A stretch of DNA of 24,842 bases from JAYZDB01 sp036338025 (GCA_036338025.1 JAYZDB010000300.1:1-24842), one strand, 5' to 3'; shown: positions 8,408-17,327, counted from the first letter of the stretch. Numbers and translations are program-made. Notes: generated by a model from the sequence alone, not told the origin.

Positions 8408-9106
8408 GTGATTCAGGACAAGTTCAGCAGCATGCTCGACACCGCCACCTCCGGATTCGAGGTCACCGGTCCGCAAACACTGGTGGTCAATCTCGGGGTC
8501 GGACTGGCCTTGTCCCTGGCGATGCGGTGGCACTTTCAGACGTTTGGATCGACGTTCTCAAACCGTCGTGAGTTCAGCCGCAACTTTCCCTTGATCATGC
8601 TGACGACGATCCTCGTCATCAGTGTCGTCAAGTCCTCGCTGGCATTGTCACTCGGCCTGGTCGGCGCCCTGTCGATCGTCCGCTTCCGAACCCCCATCAA
8701 GGAACCCGAGGAGCTGGGCTACCTGTTTCTGACCATCGGTCTGGGCCTCGGACTCGGCGCGAATCTCCCACAACTCACAGTAGTGGCGGGCTTTGTAATC
8801 CTCACCACGATGGCGCTCGTCAACTGGAAGTCACGCGACCGGCACGGCAAGAGTGTCTTTCTCTCGATCGAGTGGGCACATGACGAACGTCAGAAACCCC
8901 TCGACGAACTCGCCGAAATCATCGGAGCGCATGCCAGTAGCAATGATCTCCGGCGAATAGACAAGTCGGACCAACACCTGGACGCGACCTTCTATGTCGA
9001 CCTCGAAGGTATCGGCAAGCTGTCCGATCTCCTCGCTCACCTGCAGACTGGCTGTCCGGGCGCCAGCGTCACGGTGATCGATCAGAACCGGATGCCTAGC
9101 GTGTGA
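8408..9106 (+). CDS. DUF4956 family membrane protein
   Basis: This is a 232-residue protein from GTG 8408; an ATG at codon 9 is the alternative. Three or four hydrophobic segments lie in residues ~25-135. The family hallmark is ALSIVRFRTPIKEPEELGY followed by a glycine-rich helix (LTIGLGLGLGANLP). The soluble C-terminal ~95 residues have an alpha/beta pattern ending TVIDQNRMPSV. DUF4956 proteins are commonly encoded beside VTC-domain (polyphosphate polymerase) and CotH genes, as here. The biochemical role is not established; a membrane partner of the polymerase is a reasonable inference. Its TGA overlaps the next gene's GTG (GTGA), which implies translational coupling. No clear Shine-Dalgarno is seen. 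Confidence 0.88.
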   Translation: MIQDKFSSMLDTATSGFEVTGPQTLVVNLGVGLALSLAMRWHFQTFGSTFSNRREFSRNFPLIMLTTILVISVVKSSLALSLGLVGALSIVRFRTPIKEPEELGYLFLTIGLGLGLGANLPQLTVVAGFVILTTMALVNWKSRDRHGKSVFLSIEWAHDERQKPLDELAEIIGAHASSNDLRRIDKSDQHLDATFYVDLEGIGKLSDLLAHLQTGCPGASVTVIDQNRMPSV

Positions 9107-11760
9107 TCGTGCGGGTTCCCGTCCACACACACCGGGGCGCACGATCGAAGCGGCTGATCCTGGTTACCGCCTTCGCGCTGATGCTGGTTGGGACCATCGT
9201 CTCCGTCGGTTGGTCCTATGCAGGCACTTGGGCAACCGAGCAGATCTCGGCGATGGGTGGCACCCCTTCGGGGTCGCTGACAGATGATTTCAAGACTCTG
9301 CGAGAGTTGGCCTGGCCGCGCAAACAAGCCGCCGCCGCCAACAGCAGATCGATTCCGACCCTCACTTTCGACGTCAAGTTCAAGAACATCAAGAAGCTGG
9401 CGCGCAAACGGCAAGAGGCCCTCGAGCGCAACTACCTGATCCAGGAGGAGGGTGACTACGTCAACGCAACGGTACGGGTCGAGAACGGTGACCAGCGTTC
9501 GGTCGCTCGAACCCGCATCCGACTCAAGGGTGATTTCACCGACCACCTGAAGGGGGACAAATGGTCTTTCCGGGTCAAGACCAAGGGCAGCGATCACGTC
9601 CTCGGGATGCGGGTGTTCTCCCTCCAGCACCCCCGGGTACGCGGGTACTCCCTCGAACCAGTCTTCCTCGATCACATGCGCAGCGAGGGTGTGTTGTCAC
9701 CGCGCTACTTCTTCGTGCGACTCGTCGTCAACGGCAACGACAAGGGCATCATGGCCCTGGAGGAGCACTTTTCGAAGGAGCTGCTCGAGTCCCAGAAGCG
9801 ACGCGACAGCGTCATAGTCCGCTTCGATGAGACCCTCAAGTGGCGGTCCATTCATCTGATGGGCCAGGAAGTCAACTTCACTGCTCCATACCCATTTGTG
9901 CGACCCTTCCAGGTCAGCAAGTTGGCCAACAACCCCGAGCGCAAAGGCCAACTCGATGCAGCGGTCGCGTTACTCCGCTCCTTCCTGAGCAAGAAGCTAA
10001 ACCCATCGCAGGTATTCGATCCTGACATCACCGCTCGCTTTCTCGCAGTTTGTGAGATCTGGGGCGCTCGCCATGCTCAGGCATGGAACAACCTGCGGTT
10101 CTACTACAACCCGTTGACGGGATTGCTGGAGCCGATCGCCTTCGACGCCAACCTCCAGGACTACGCATTCCGGTATATCCCGACCTGCCTGGTCAGCGTC
10201 TACAGCCTGGGTGATGACATGACATCTCGTTGGCTCGATGACGCACGCATTCGCCGACCGTTCCTCCGTGACCTCAAGCGTCTCAGCAACTCCTTCGTTC
10301 AAGAATCGACAGTCAAGACCCACAAGGCCACCGAACTTGCCAACAACCAGGTGCTGCACCAGGAATTCCCGCTGATCAGCGAGATTCCGTGGGGCTTCTA
10401 CCGCCAGCGTTCCATGCGCCTGGGGAACATCACAGCGGAGAACTACGGATTCTTGCCGCTGATGCCGCCGAACTACCCGGCACTCATGCATGCGTTCTTA
10501 ACGCCATCGCCAGCGGGCTATCGGCTCGAACTCTACAACCTCGTCCCCTATCCCCTCGAGATCCGCAAGGTCCAACTGGACCCCAAGTCGCTTCGATTGA
10601 GTCGCGAGCTACCGATTACCCTGGCACCGACCACGGGCCTCGCGGCACCAGAGCCGCTCGCTCTTGAACTCACCTCGCCCGATGACAATCCGGCGGGGAA
10701 AGGGCTCGGGAACAACGTCATCGTCACCGCACGCATACAGGGCTACCCACACACGCAAACAGACCTGCGGGCCTCGGCATACCCGGAACCAGCAACGGCG
10801 CCAGTTCTCCCCAGCAGCGACTGGAACGCCATCAGTCAGGCCCACCCTTACATCAAACACGAGGCCGGAGCAGCTTCGCTAGGCCCCGGTGAGGTCGAGA
10901 TCAAATCACCGTTGATCCTCCCCCACGACACCTCGCTCACCATCGCTCCCGGGACCACTCTGCGCTTCGCTCCCGCAGCACTGTTGGTCGTCCGCGGGTC
11001 ACTGCACATGCGCGGCACCAAGGAGTCACCAATCCGATTAGTCCCCCAAAGGGAAACGTGGAGCGGTGTGGCAGTGTTCGGGTCCGGCAACCCATCCGAA
11101 TGGTCACACGTCGAAGTACGCAACACCACGGGGTTGGAGTACGGCGCGTGGCAACCCACGGGCTCCGTGATGTTCTACGAGAGCAAAGTCAAACTCTCGA
11201 ATTGCTCGATCCGTGACAATCAATCGGAGGACACCATCAACCTGGTAAGGAGTGAGTTCACGATGAGCGATGTCACGATCGAACGGACCAGCTCCGATGC
11301 GATCGATATCGACTATTGCAAGGGCGTGATCCAAGGGGGAGCGATCCGGCACACCACGGGAGACGGTATCGACGTCAGCGAGAGCGAGATCCGCATCGAA
11401 GGCACACAGTTCGACGGCATCAAGGACAAGGCTCTGTCGATCGGAGAACGCAGCCAGATGCAGGCCAGTGCAGTCAGCATCAAGGACTGCGGCACCGGCT
11501 TGGCGAGCAAGGATGGCTCGACAGCACGGATCGAGAACTCCTCGATGACCACGGTCAAGTATGCCGCGATTATGGCGTACACGAAGAAACCGGAGTTCGG
11601 CGGCGCCAGCGTGCACGTCAAGGATGTGAAGATCCAGAACACCAGGTACCGCCACATTGCCCAACGCGGCAGCACGATGAAAGTCGACGGTAAGGAGATC
11701 GAGACCGTTCTTCTCGACGTCGAGGCGCTCTACACCACGGGCCACATGAAAAAGCAGTAA
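9103..11760 (+). CDS. CotH-kinase family protein with N-terminal membrane anchor and C-terminal beta-helix
   Basis: This is an 885-residue protein from GTG 9103, overlapping the previous gene by 4 bp. Residues 17-40 form one hydrophobic anchor after a basic N-terminus. Residues ~85-355 match the CotH family: LKGDFTDHLKGDKWSFRVK (about 141-159), GIMALEEHFSKELLE (about 215-229), and LRFYYNPLTGLLEPIAFDAN (331-350), whose terminal DxN corresponds to the metal site. CotH is an atypical kinase that phosphorylates spore-coat protein in Bacillus. From about residue 590, repeated short beta-strands (PHDTSLTIAPGTTLRF and onward, many SxxxI/V rungs) form a right-handed parallel beta-helix like that of pectate-lyase-like proteins. 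The membrane-anchored kinase domain therefore probably faces outside the cytoplasm beside a carbohydrate- or protein-binding helix. Its substrate is unknown. Confidence 0.87.
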   Translation: MIVRVPVHTHRGARSKRLILVTAFALMLVGTIVSVGWSYAGTWATEQISAMGGTPSGSLTDDFKTLRELAWPRKQAAAANSRSIPTLTFDVKFKNIKKLARKRQEALERNYLIQEEGDYVNATVRVENGDQRSVARTRIRLKGDFTDHLKGDKWSFRVKTKGSDHVLGMRVFSLQHPRVRGYSLEPVFLDHMRSEGVLSPRYFFVRLVVNGNDKGIMALEEHFSKELLESQKRRDSVIVRFDETLKWRSIHLMGQEVNFTAPYPFVRPFQVSKLANNPERKGQLDAAVALLRSFLSKKLNPSQVFDPDITARFLAVCEIWGARHAQAWNNLRFYYNPLTGLLEPIAFDANLQDYAFRYIPTCLVSVYSLGDDMTSRWLDDARIRRPFLRDLKRLSNSFVQESTVKTHKATELANNQVLHQEFPLISEIPWGFYRQRSMRLGNITAENYGFLPLMPPNYPALMHAFLTPSPAGYRLELYNLVPYPLEIRKVQLDPKSLRLSRELPITLAPTTGLAAPEPLALELTSPDDNPAGKGLGNNVIVTARIQGYPHTQTDLRASAYPEPATAPVLPSSDWNAISQAHPYIKHEAGAASLGPGEVEIKSPLILPHDTSLTIAPGTTLRFAPAALLVVRGSLHMRGTKESPIRLVPQRETWSGVAVFGSGNPSEWSHVEVRNTTGLEYGAWQPTGSVMFYESKVKLSNCSIRDNQSEDTINLVRSEFTMSDVTIERTSSDAIDIDYCKGVIQGGAIRHTTGDGIDVSESEIRIEGTQFDGIKDKALSIGERSQMQASAVSIKDCGTGLASKDGSTARIENSSMTTVKYAAIMAYTKKPEFGGASVHVKDVKIQNTRYRHIAQRGSTMKVDGKEIETVLLDVEALYTTGHMKKQ

Positions 11761-12419
11761 TGCGCTTCGAAATCAAGTTCGCCTACCCCCCACACTTTGA
11801 AGGAGAGGTCCGCAACTGGCTGCTTAGCCACTCCTGTGTGTTCTCGCAGGCCTACCCGGTCCGCAGGGTACAGAACGTCTACTTCGACACCTTCGATCTG
11901 CAGGCTTTCGGTGAGAACCTCGCAGGAATCAGCAGGCGCAGCAAGGTCCGGTTTCGCTGGTACGGCGAGGACAGTCTCCTTCCGGCTGGCACACTTGAGA
12001 TCAAGAACAAGCACAGTCAGCTGGGCTGGAAAGACAGTTGCCGCATCGAAACAGCCCCGTTTCAAGCCGGCGACAGTTGGCGCGAGGTGCGCCGCAAGAT
12101 CCGGTCCGCCCTACCACGCGACATGCGCCTGGTATTCGACGAGCACCCCCAGGCAATCCTGATCAATCGATACACCCGCAACTACCTCGAGTCACGTGAT
12201 CATCTACTACGCGTCACCCTGGACTCCGAGCAGGAGATGTTCGACCAGACGGGCAGCCAGTTCCCCAACGTGAGCCGCCGAACGAACATCCCTGACGTGC
12301 ACGTCATGGAGTTGAAGTGTGACGCCAGGCACAAGCAACTGGCAACTCAGGCTCTGGGCACTTGTCCGGTCCGCGGATCACGATTCTCCAAATACACGGT
12401 CGGGGTCGAGCTGCGGTAG
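11760..12419 (+). CDS. VTC-domain (TTM fold) polyphosphate-polymerase-like protein
   Basis: This is a 219-residue protein whose ATG overlaps the CotH stop by one base (TAATG). It shows the triphosphate-tunnel pattern of alternating charged strands: RFEIKF at the N-terminus, SKVRFRWYG, GTLEIKNKHSQLGWK, INRYTRNYLES, LRVTLDSEQ and VMELKCD near the C-terminus. In VTC4-type enzymes these acidic and basic strands line the tunnel that binds metal and triphosphate and polymerises phosphate from ATP. The length is close to a minimal bacterial VTC domain, with no SPX or membrane part. Given its coupling to DUF4956 and CotH genes, it may make polyphosphate or another phosphate polymer for envelope use. 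That role is inferred. Confidence 0.87.
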   Translation: MRFEIKFAYPPHFEGEVRNWLLSHSCVFSQAYPVRRVQNVYFDTFDLQAFGENLAGISRRSKVRFRWYGEDSLLPAGTLEIKNKHSQLGWKDSCRIETAPFQAGDSWREVRRKIRSALPRDMRLVFDEHPQAILINRYTRNYLESRDHLLRVTLDSEQEMFDQTGSQFPNVSRRTNIPDVHVMELKCDARHKQLATQALGTCPVRGSRFSKYTVGVELR

Positions 12420-12437
12420 TTGCTACGCTTACCTGTG

Positions 12438-13619
12438 ATGCAGCACCCACGGCCGGGCATTGTAGCCACCATCCTGATCAGCACGCTAGGCAGCCTGGCG
12501 GCCCAACAGGACGAGACCAAACGCAGCCGCACGCCCCTGGAACTGTTCTGGGACGGCGGGCTACGAGCCGAGAGCGAGGACGGCAAGTTCAAGATCCGCC
12601 TGCGGGCACGCTTCGAAAACGACTGGGGCTTCATGGACTCCAGCAGTGCGGTCGAGAACCGTGTCGGATCCCTCAGCGATGGCACCGAACTGCGACGGAT
12701 GCGGCTCGGGCTACAGGGCCGGATCTACGAGAACATCCCGTTCAAGGCGCAGGTCGACTTCGCTTCAGGTGACGCAGAGTTCCGCAGCGTCTATGCCGGA
12801 GTCAGCGACCTTCCGGTACTTGGCAATCTGCGCATCGGAAACCAACGCGAGCCGTTCGGACTCGAACGCAACACTGGCACGCACTACGTCACAATGATGG
12901 AGCGGGCCAGCGCCAATGCACTGACCCCAAAGCGCAACACCGGCATCCTCGCTCACAACAGTCACGACGATGACCGCTTCACCTGGGCTGTCGGGTTCTT
13001 TCGAGAAACCAATGAGCAAGGCTTCGGGCAGGGCGACGATGGCATCGTGGGTACCGCTCGGGTCACCGGCATACCCTGGCTCGAGGATGACTCGCACTTC
13101 CTGCATTTCGGCGTATCGATGAGCCGGCGGGAGTTCGAAGCCAACGGCGTCCGATTCAAAGCCCGGCCGGGGCTGCACCTGGCACCCTCATTTGTCGACA
13201 CTTCAGCCATCATCGCCGACCACGGCAACTTCATCGCATCCGAAGCGCTCTGGATGATGGGCGCAACGTCTCTACAGGTCGAACGCTTCGAGGCTCGGAC
13301 TGGCGGCTACGAGTTTCAGGGTTCCTCCGTCCAGATTTCCCACTTCCTGACTCGGGATCACCGGCGCTTCCGGCGGTCGTTTCCCCAATTCACTCGGGTC
13401 AAGCCAAACGAAGGCGACGCATGGGAACTCACTGGACGCGCCAGCCAAATCGACCTGAACGACGGAACGGTCCGCGGCGGCAAGATGAAGGACTACACCC
13501 TGGGATTGAACTGGTACTCCAACCCAAACGTGCGGATCATGGCCAACATGATCTACGCCGATCTGGACACCACCGGCGGCGCCCTCATGTTCGCGCTGCG
13601 GTTCGGGATTGACTTCTAA
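12438..13619 (+). CDS. OprO/OprP-like phosphate-type porin
   Basis: This is a 393-residue protein from ATG 12438; TTG at 12420, directly after the preceding stop, is an alternative start. A short signal peptide ends around SLAAQQDE. The mature protein begins with the family pattern LELFWDGGLRAESEDGKFKI and continues with amphipathic strands (FKAQVDFASGDAEF, IGNQREPFGLER, YTLGLNWY). It ends in phenylalanine (FGIDF), the outer-membrane beta-barrel signature. Known OprO/OprP channels take up phosphate or polyphosphate. Its place directly after a VTC gene makes a phosphate link attractive, although the family is broad and selectivity cannot be read from sequence. It implies a diderm envelope. The convergent nucleotidyltransferase gene ends 14 bp away. 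Confidence 0.85.
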   Translation: MQHPRPGIVATILISTLGSLAAQQDETKRSRTPLELFWDGGLRAESEDGKFKIRLRARFENDWGFMDSSSAVENRVGSLSDGTELRRMRLGLQGRIYENIPFKAQVDFASGDAEFRSVYAGVSDLPVLGNLRIGNQREPFGLERNTGTHYVTMMERASANALTPKRNTGILAHNSHDDDRFTWAVGFFRETNEQGFGQGDDGIVGTARVTGIPWLEDDSHFLHFGVSMSRREFEANGVRFKARPGLHLAPSFVDTSAIIADHGNFIASEALWMMGATSLQVERFEARTGGYEFQGSSVQISHFLTRDHRRFRRSFPQFTRVKPNEGDAWELTGRASQIDLNDGTVRGGKMKDYTLGLNWYSNPNVRIMANMIYADLDTTGGALMFALRFGIDF

Positions 13620-13633
13620 CGCCGACGCCGCGG

Positions 13634-14695
13634 TCAGGGTGCCGCGACAGCCTGGGACGACACGATCCGGAAGCTTCGCCAGATCTTCCCAAGACTGAGG
13701 CTCGCGTAGGGCAGCATGAGACTTCGACCAAGCTGCTTACCCCGAAACCAGCGGTCGACATAGAGGGTCGCCAGGCTGCAGAACGACACCCGGTGGATCA
13801 GGAAGCGCAGGGCAGCCGCACGGGGCCGTGAGAGCCCCAAGCGCTGCCGCAAGTCCAGCGGCAGGTCACAGCCCAGGGTCAGGCTGGCCGCCAGCAGGGC
13901 AACGTAGACGATGCCAGCGCAACGCTCTTTGGCAGCGTTGCTGGCGAAGGACTCCCAGTCGAGATCGGGATGCCGATTCACGAACTCTGCGATCTCACAG
14001 AGCGACTTGAGGCGAAAGTAGCGCTTGCGGAAGCTCTGGATGCAGGCGCACAGAAGCTCGTCCTCCGGACACATCAGCAGCGCTCGATGGCCCTGCACCT
14101 GGCGCGGTTCCGACCGGCTGACCATCGAGTCGAAATCCAGGGGTAGCAGGCCGTTCATGACCAGATCGGCGTGGCTCTCACACTGCACATCGATGAGTGG
14201 CGTGGCGGAATTGGCGTCACGAATCCACTGTCGCGCGTCCTCGGCAAGGTCCTCCCACCTCGACAGGACTACCAGGTCGAGGTCCTGGGATACCGTGAGC
14301 CAGCTCTCTTCGTAGAGGCGAACGTCGAGAGACGTGCCCTTGATCAGCAGCAGGTCGATTTGTCTCGCGCCAAAGAATGCCAGGGCGCCGCGTAGCGCGT
14401 CGCCCAACTCCGACTTCTTCTGCATGTTGAGGGCCAGGGCCTGGCGAAATTGCACAATCACCTCGTCGGGCACGCTGGCGGCAAGTTCGGGGCAAGTTTG
14501 CAAATTGCGATAGACCAGTGGAGTGACCTGATGCAGCACAGCAACCGACAGCACTTCGTTCCAATCCACCGTCAAGGCCAAACTCAATGCAGCGGCTTGC
14601 CACCGAGCATCAAACTTCAAGCGCGTACAGCACAGGAGCATCTGTTCGGCCGGCGAGCGACGACGCCAGAGCGCATTGTTTGGAGGTGCCTTCAT
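13634..14695 (-). CDS. Nucleotidyltransferase family protein (NTP_transf_5-like), last gene of the RiPP-like operon
   Basis: This is a 353-residue protein from ATG 14695. That ATG overlaps the permease TGA by one base (TGATG), which decides the start over an upstream in-frame ATG-less extension. The core motif is LLLIKGTSLDVRLY (Lys119-Gly120) followed by SQDLDLVV, where Asp138 and Asp140 are the candidate metal ligands of a Pol-beta-type nucleotidyltransferase. The Arg usually before the DxD in this family is not obvious here. Helical N- and C-terminal regions match the PF14907-like layout. Such genes often sit in RiPP clusters with PqqD and HprK-like genes. It might transfer a nucleotide to the peptide or another small molecule. 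The substrate is unknown. Confidence 0.82.
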   Translation of the reverse strand: MKAPPNNALWRRRSPAEQMLLCCTRLKFDARWQAAALSLALTVDWNEVLSVAVLHQVTPLVYRNLQTCPELAASVPDEVIVQFRQALALNMQKKSELGDALRGALAFFGARQIDLLLIKGTSLDVRLYEESWLTVSQDLDLVVLSRWEDLAEDARQWIRDANSATPLIDVQCESHADLVMNGLLPLDFDSMVSRSEPRQVQGHRALLMCPEDELLCACIQSFRKRYFRLKSLCEIAEFVNRHPDLDWESFASNAAKERCAGIVYVALLAASLTLGCDLPLDLRQRLGLSRPRAAALRFLIHRVSFCSLATLYVDRWFRGKQLGRSLMLPYASLSLGKIWRSFRIVSSQAVAAP

Positions 14696-15498
14696 CAGTA
14701 GTGCAACAGCGTACCCTCGCGCCGCGCACGGCGCAGGGCCGAACGGAAGCACAACAATCCCAAGGGCGTCAGCACGCAGCCAAACGCCAACAAGACCAGC
14801 AGTTGAGGCCAGACATCCTGCAGGGTCGCGCCCTGCAGCAAGACGCCACGGATCGCATCGAGTCCATGGGTGATTGGCAGCAAGTAGGCGAGATCCTGCA
14901 ACCACCCTGGCATGGCCGCAACCGGGTAGAACACGCCGCCCAGGAGAGTCGAGACACGCCCGAGCAGCATCCCCACCGGATCTCCGCGCTTGAAGACCAT
15001 CACGAAACTCGCAGAAATCACGCCGAGGCTGATGAACACCAGGGTCGTCAAGACCAGCAGTGCGAAGGCCAGCAGCGGACTGCCCTGGATCTCGATGTCA
15101 TAGAGCAGCACCGACGCCATCACATAGATCACCGAAGTCACCGTCGTCCACACGAACCGCCAACCGCAGCAAGCGACAATGATCGTCGGCAAGCGCATCG
15201 GCATCATCAACAGCGCCTCCAGGGTGCCCTGCATCTGTTCGCGCTGGATCGCCTTGGCAAAGCTGTCGAAGCCGGTCTGGAAGTAGTTCGCCACCGCCAC
15301 GCCGATAGCTGCGAATGGCAGGTAACCGCCGTAGGGAGCCAACTCCGGGTTCTCACCAATGAGCGTCGACAGGAAATAGAGCCCGGTGATGTAGAAGACG
15401 ATGTGTACGAGCTGCAGGGCAAACTCAAGGCGGTAGCTCAGGGTGTGGGTGGCGTCGCGGATGAAGAACGCCGACACTGTGCGCCAGAACCTACGCAT
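14695..15498 (-). CDS. ABC-2 type transporter permease
   Basis: This is a 267-residue protein. The start is set at ATG 15498, since residues MRRFWRTVSAFFIRD form the usual short basic lead-in, whereas the longer frame upstream lies inside the ATPase gene. About six hydrophobic segments follow (for example LVHIVFYITGLYFLSTL, LLAFALLVLTTLVFISLGVI, and the C-terminal LLVLLAFGCVLTPLGLL). FQTGFDSFAKAIQREQMQGTLEALLMMP is the conserved ABC-2 coupling region, and the end REGTLLHY is typical. Its 5' end overlaps the ATPase gene by 8 bp, so the two form one exporter. Export of the modified peptide is the natural inference; polysaccharide or lipid export is an alternative. Confidence 0.88.
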   Translation of the reverse strand: MRRFWRTVSAFFIRDATHTLSYRLEFALQLVHIVFYITGLYFLSTLIGENPELAPYGGYLPFAAIGVAVANYFQTGFDSFAKAIQREQMQGTLEALLMMPMRLPTIIVACCGWRFVWTTVTSVIYVMASVLLYDIEIQGSPLLAFALLVLTTLVFISLGVISASFVMVFKRGDPVGMLLGRVSTLLGGVFYPVAAMPGWLQDLAYLLPITHGLDAIRGVLLQGATLQDVWPQLLVLLAFGCVLTPLGLLCFRSALRRARREGTLLHY

Positions 15499-16474
15499 CG
15501 GAAGCACCTCCACCGACCAGCCGGTCGAACACGTCCCCGAGACCCGGCCCCGCCGTTTCGCATCCCACGATCTCCTTGCCGGACTGCACCAGCAAGGACA
15601 GGACCTGGTGCATGCAACCGTCGGTCGAATCCTGGGTGAATCGAAGCGTGCTAAGACCCTGGCATTCGGGCTCACACAGAATCGATGGTGCGACGCCGCG
15701 CAACTGCTCCAGCAAAGCTGGAGACACTACGCCGCGAGTCACAACCGTCACGGTGTCCTGCGTCGCATATCGCGCACAGAGAGCGGGCATGCTATCGACC
15801 TCGAGGATCTTCCCGTGGTTGAGGATCGCGACCCGCTTGGAGAGCCCCTGCACCTCCGCCAGATCGTGCGAAGTGATCACGATGGCTCGATCGCCATCGG
15901 TCGAGATCCGCTCCAGAAGGACTTCGCGCAATCTGGCAGCCGCGATCGGATCGAGACTGTTGGTCGGTTCGTCGAGGAGCAGCAGCTTGGGATCGAGCAG
16001 CAGTGCACGGGCGATTGCCAAACGCTGACGGTTCCCGGTCGACAGCACGCGGTAGGAGCGGTCCGCGACCGGCATCAAGTCGAGCAAATCGAGCAAATCG
16101 CTCACCCGGCGTCGCGCCTCATCCTTCGAGAACCCGCAGAGCTTGGCAAAGAACGTCATGTTCTGCCGGCTGGTCAGACGCCAGTAGAAGCTGCGTTCAT
16201 CACAAGTCGCCATCCCGACCTGGCATCGTATCTCCCGACTCTCGGCCACTGAGTCCTTGCCAAACACGCGCAGCTGGCCACTGGTCGGCTCATTGAGCGT
16301 CGCAATCAACTTGAGGAGCACAGTCTTGCCGGCGCCATTGCGGCCGACCAACCCGAGAATCTCTCCCGGGTTCACCTCGAGACTCACGTCTTCGAGTGCC
16401 ACGACGTCGGGATCCCTCGGTCGACCCAACAGACGTCGCCAGGGCGCTGGCGGCGGACGGAAGACCTTGGTCAC
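15491..16474 (-). CDS. ABC transporter ATP-binding protein
   Basis: This is a 327-residue protein from GTG 16474. Walker A is GRNGAGKT (44-51), the signature is a variant LSTGN, Walker B is LLLLDEP with Glu169, and the switch histidine is in ITSHD. A ~90-residue C-terminal extension (from about RYATQDTVTVV) resembles the regulatory tail of ABC-2 exporters. The same frame continues upstream through LLEVDRV, which is what the first beta-strand of this family looks like. No ATG, GTG or TTG exists there before the in-frame TGA, so either the strand is lost or a rare start such as ATC is used. The gene follows the HprK-like stop by 11 bp and overlaps the permease. Confidence 0.88.
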   Translation of the reverse strand: MTKVFRPPPAPWRRLLGRPRDPDVVALEDVSLEVNPGEILGLVGRNGAGKTVLLKLIATLNEPTSGQLRVFGKDSVAESREIRCQVGMATCDERSFYWRLTSRQNMTFFAKLCGFSKDEARRRVSDLLDLLDLMPVADRSYRVLSTGNRQRLAIARALLLDPKLLLLDEPTNSLDPIAAARLREVLLERISTDGDRAIVITSHDLAEVQGLSKRVAILNHGKILEVDSMPALCARYATQDTVTVVTRGVVSPALLEQLRGVAPSILCEPECQGLSTLRFTQDSTDGCMHQVLSLLVQSGKEIVGCETAGPGLGDVFDRLVGGGASDA

Positions 16475-16485
16475 GCGATCGACTT

Positions 16486-17322
16486 CTAGGAGGGGAGTTG
16501 TGATCGCTGCCTCCGCATTGTCTCAAGCAGCAGGCTTGCCGCCGCATGTGGATCGCTCCAGGTGATAGAAGAGCAGCTGACTGCTCCAACCAACTCCGCC
16601 AGATGGTCGATGCTCGCTGGTCCGTGGCTGCCGAAGTTGAGCACGGATCCGGTCAACTGCACGAGGCCCTGACCGCGGGTCAGGGATACGACCGAATCGG
16701 CATTCCCGGCCTGCCAACGTGGCACCGCGATGTGCCCAGGTGTCGCCGACGTGGCCATCCGGAGATCTTCGATGGCGTCGAACGGCAGGAACCGCCCTTC
16801 TCCCGCTCCGACGAACTGTTCTGCCAAGGTCGGGAAGTACGCAACGCACTCATCCCGCACCTTGATCGCCCGCGGAAACGGCAGCAGCCGCTTCTCAGCG
16901 GGATCGAACACCAACAGCTCGTCAGACAAGAACTCAGCGCCCTGCTGCAGCAGTGCCAGCACCAAGGTCGACTTACCAGCCCGCGACAGTCCGGGCAGGA
17001 TCAACGCCTCGCCGTCGACAACCACCATTCCCGCGTGCACGTAAAACAGCTCTCGTCGGCGCAGCATCAGGCCGTGCACCAGTTCGTGATTCAGGGTTCG
17101 GATCGCCGCAAGAAAGTCCGCGGCCCCGACCGCTGCTCGCTGCGTCACTCGAACTTCCCAGCCTACGTGGTCAGGGTCGACCTCCACCCGAACGCAGTCT
17201 TCAAGCTCGGCATCGTGCCCAGGCAACGCGCTGTAACACAGCTCGACCCGGTTGATGATCTCGTCGCTCGGGCTGTGCACGACGACGGGAACATCGAGCA
17301 GTACGAATCGGCAACTCGTCAC
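16486..17322 (-). CDS. HPr kinase-like (HprK-related) protein
   Basis: This is a 278-residue protein from GTG 17322, a start supported by a strong ribosome-binding site. The P-loop GLSRAGKST (111-119) is followed by FLSDELLVFDP (131-141) and LLPFPRAIKV. This order matches HPr-kinase C-terminal domains and the shorter 'HprK-related' proteins of peptide clusters. The N-terminal ~95 residues are not the HprK HPr-binding domain; they end in LNHELVHGLML and ELFYVHAGMVVVDG, the typical lead-in. Relatives in lasso clusters (paeninodin type) phosphorylate the C-terminal serine of the precursor. By analogy it may phosphorylate the short peptide encoded upstream, or another product of the operon. Catalysis is not proven by sequence. 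Confidence 0.84.
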   Translation of the reverse strand: MTSCRFVLLDVPVVVHSPSDEIINRVELCYSALPGHDAELEDCVRVEVDPDHVGWEVRVTQRAAVGAADFLAAIRTLNHELVHGLMLRRRELFYVHAGMVVVDGEALILPGLSRAGKSTLVLALLQQGAEFLSDELLVFDPAEKRLLPFPRAIKVRDECVAYFPTLAEQFVGAGEGRFLPFDAIEDLRMATSATPGHIAVPRWQAGNADSVVSLTRGQGLVQLTGSVLNFGSHGPASIDHLAELVGAVSCSSITWSDPHAAASLLLETMRRQRSQLPS

Positions 17323-17327
17323 GGTAG

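Noticed and set aside
14587..15639. 350-codon plus-strand ORF opposite the permease and nucleotidyltransferase genes
   Set aside because: It is an antisense shadow rich in Q, H and R, without hydrophobic or domain pattern.
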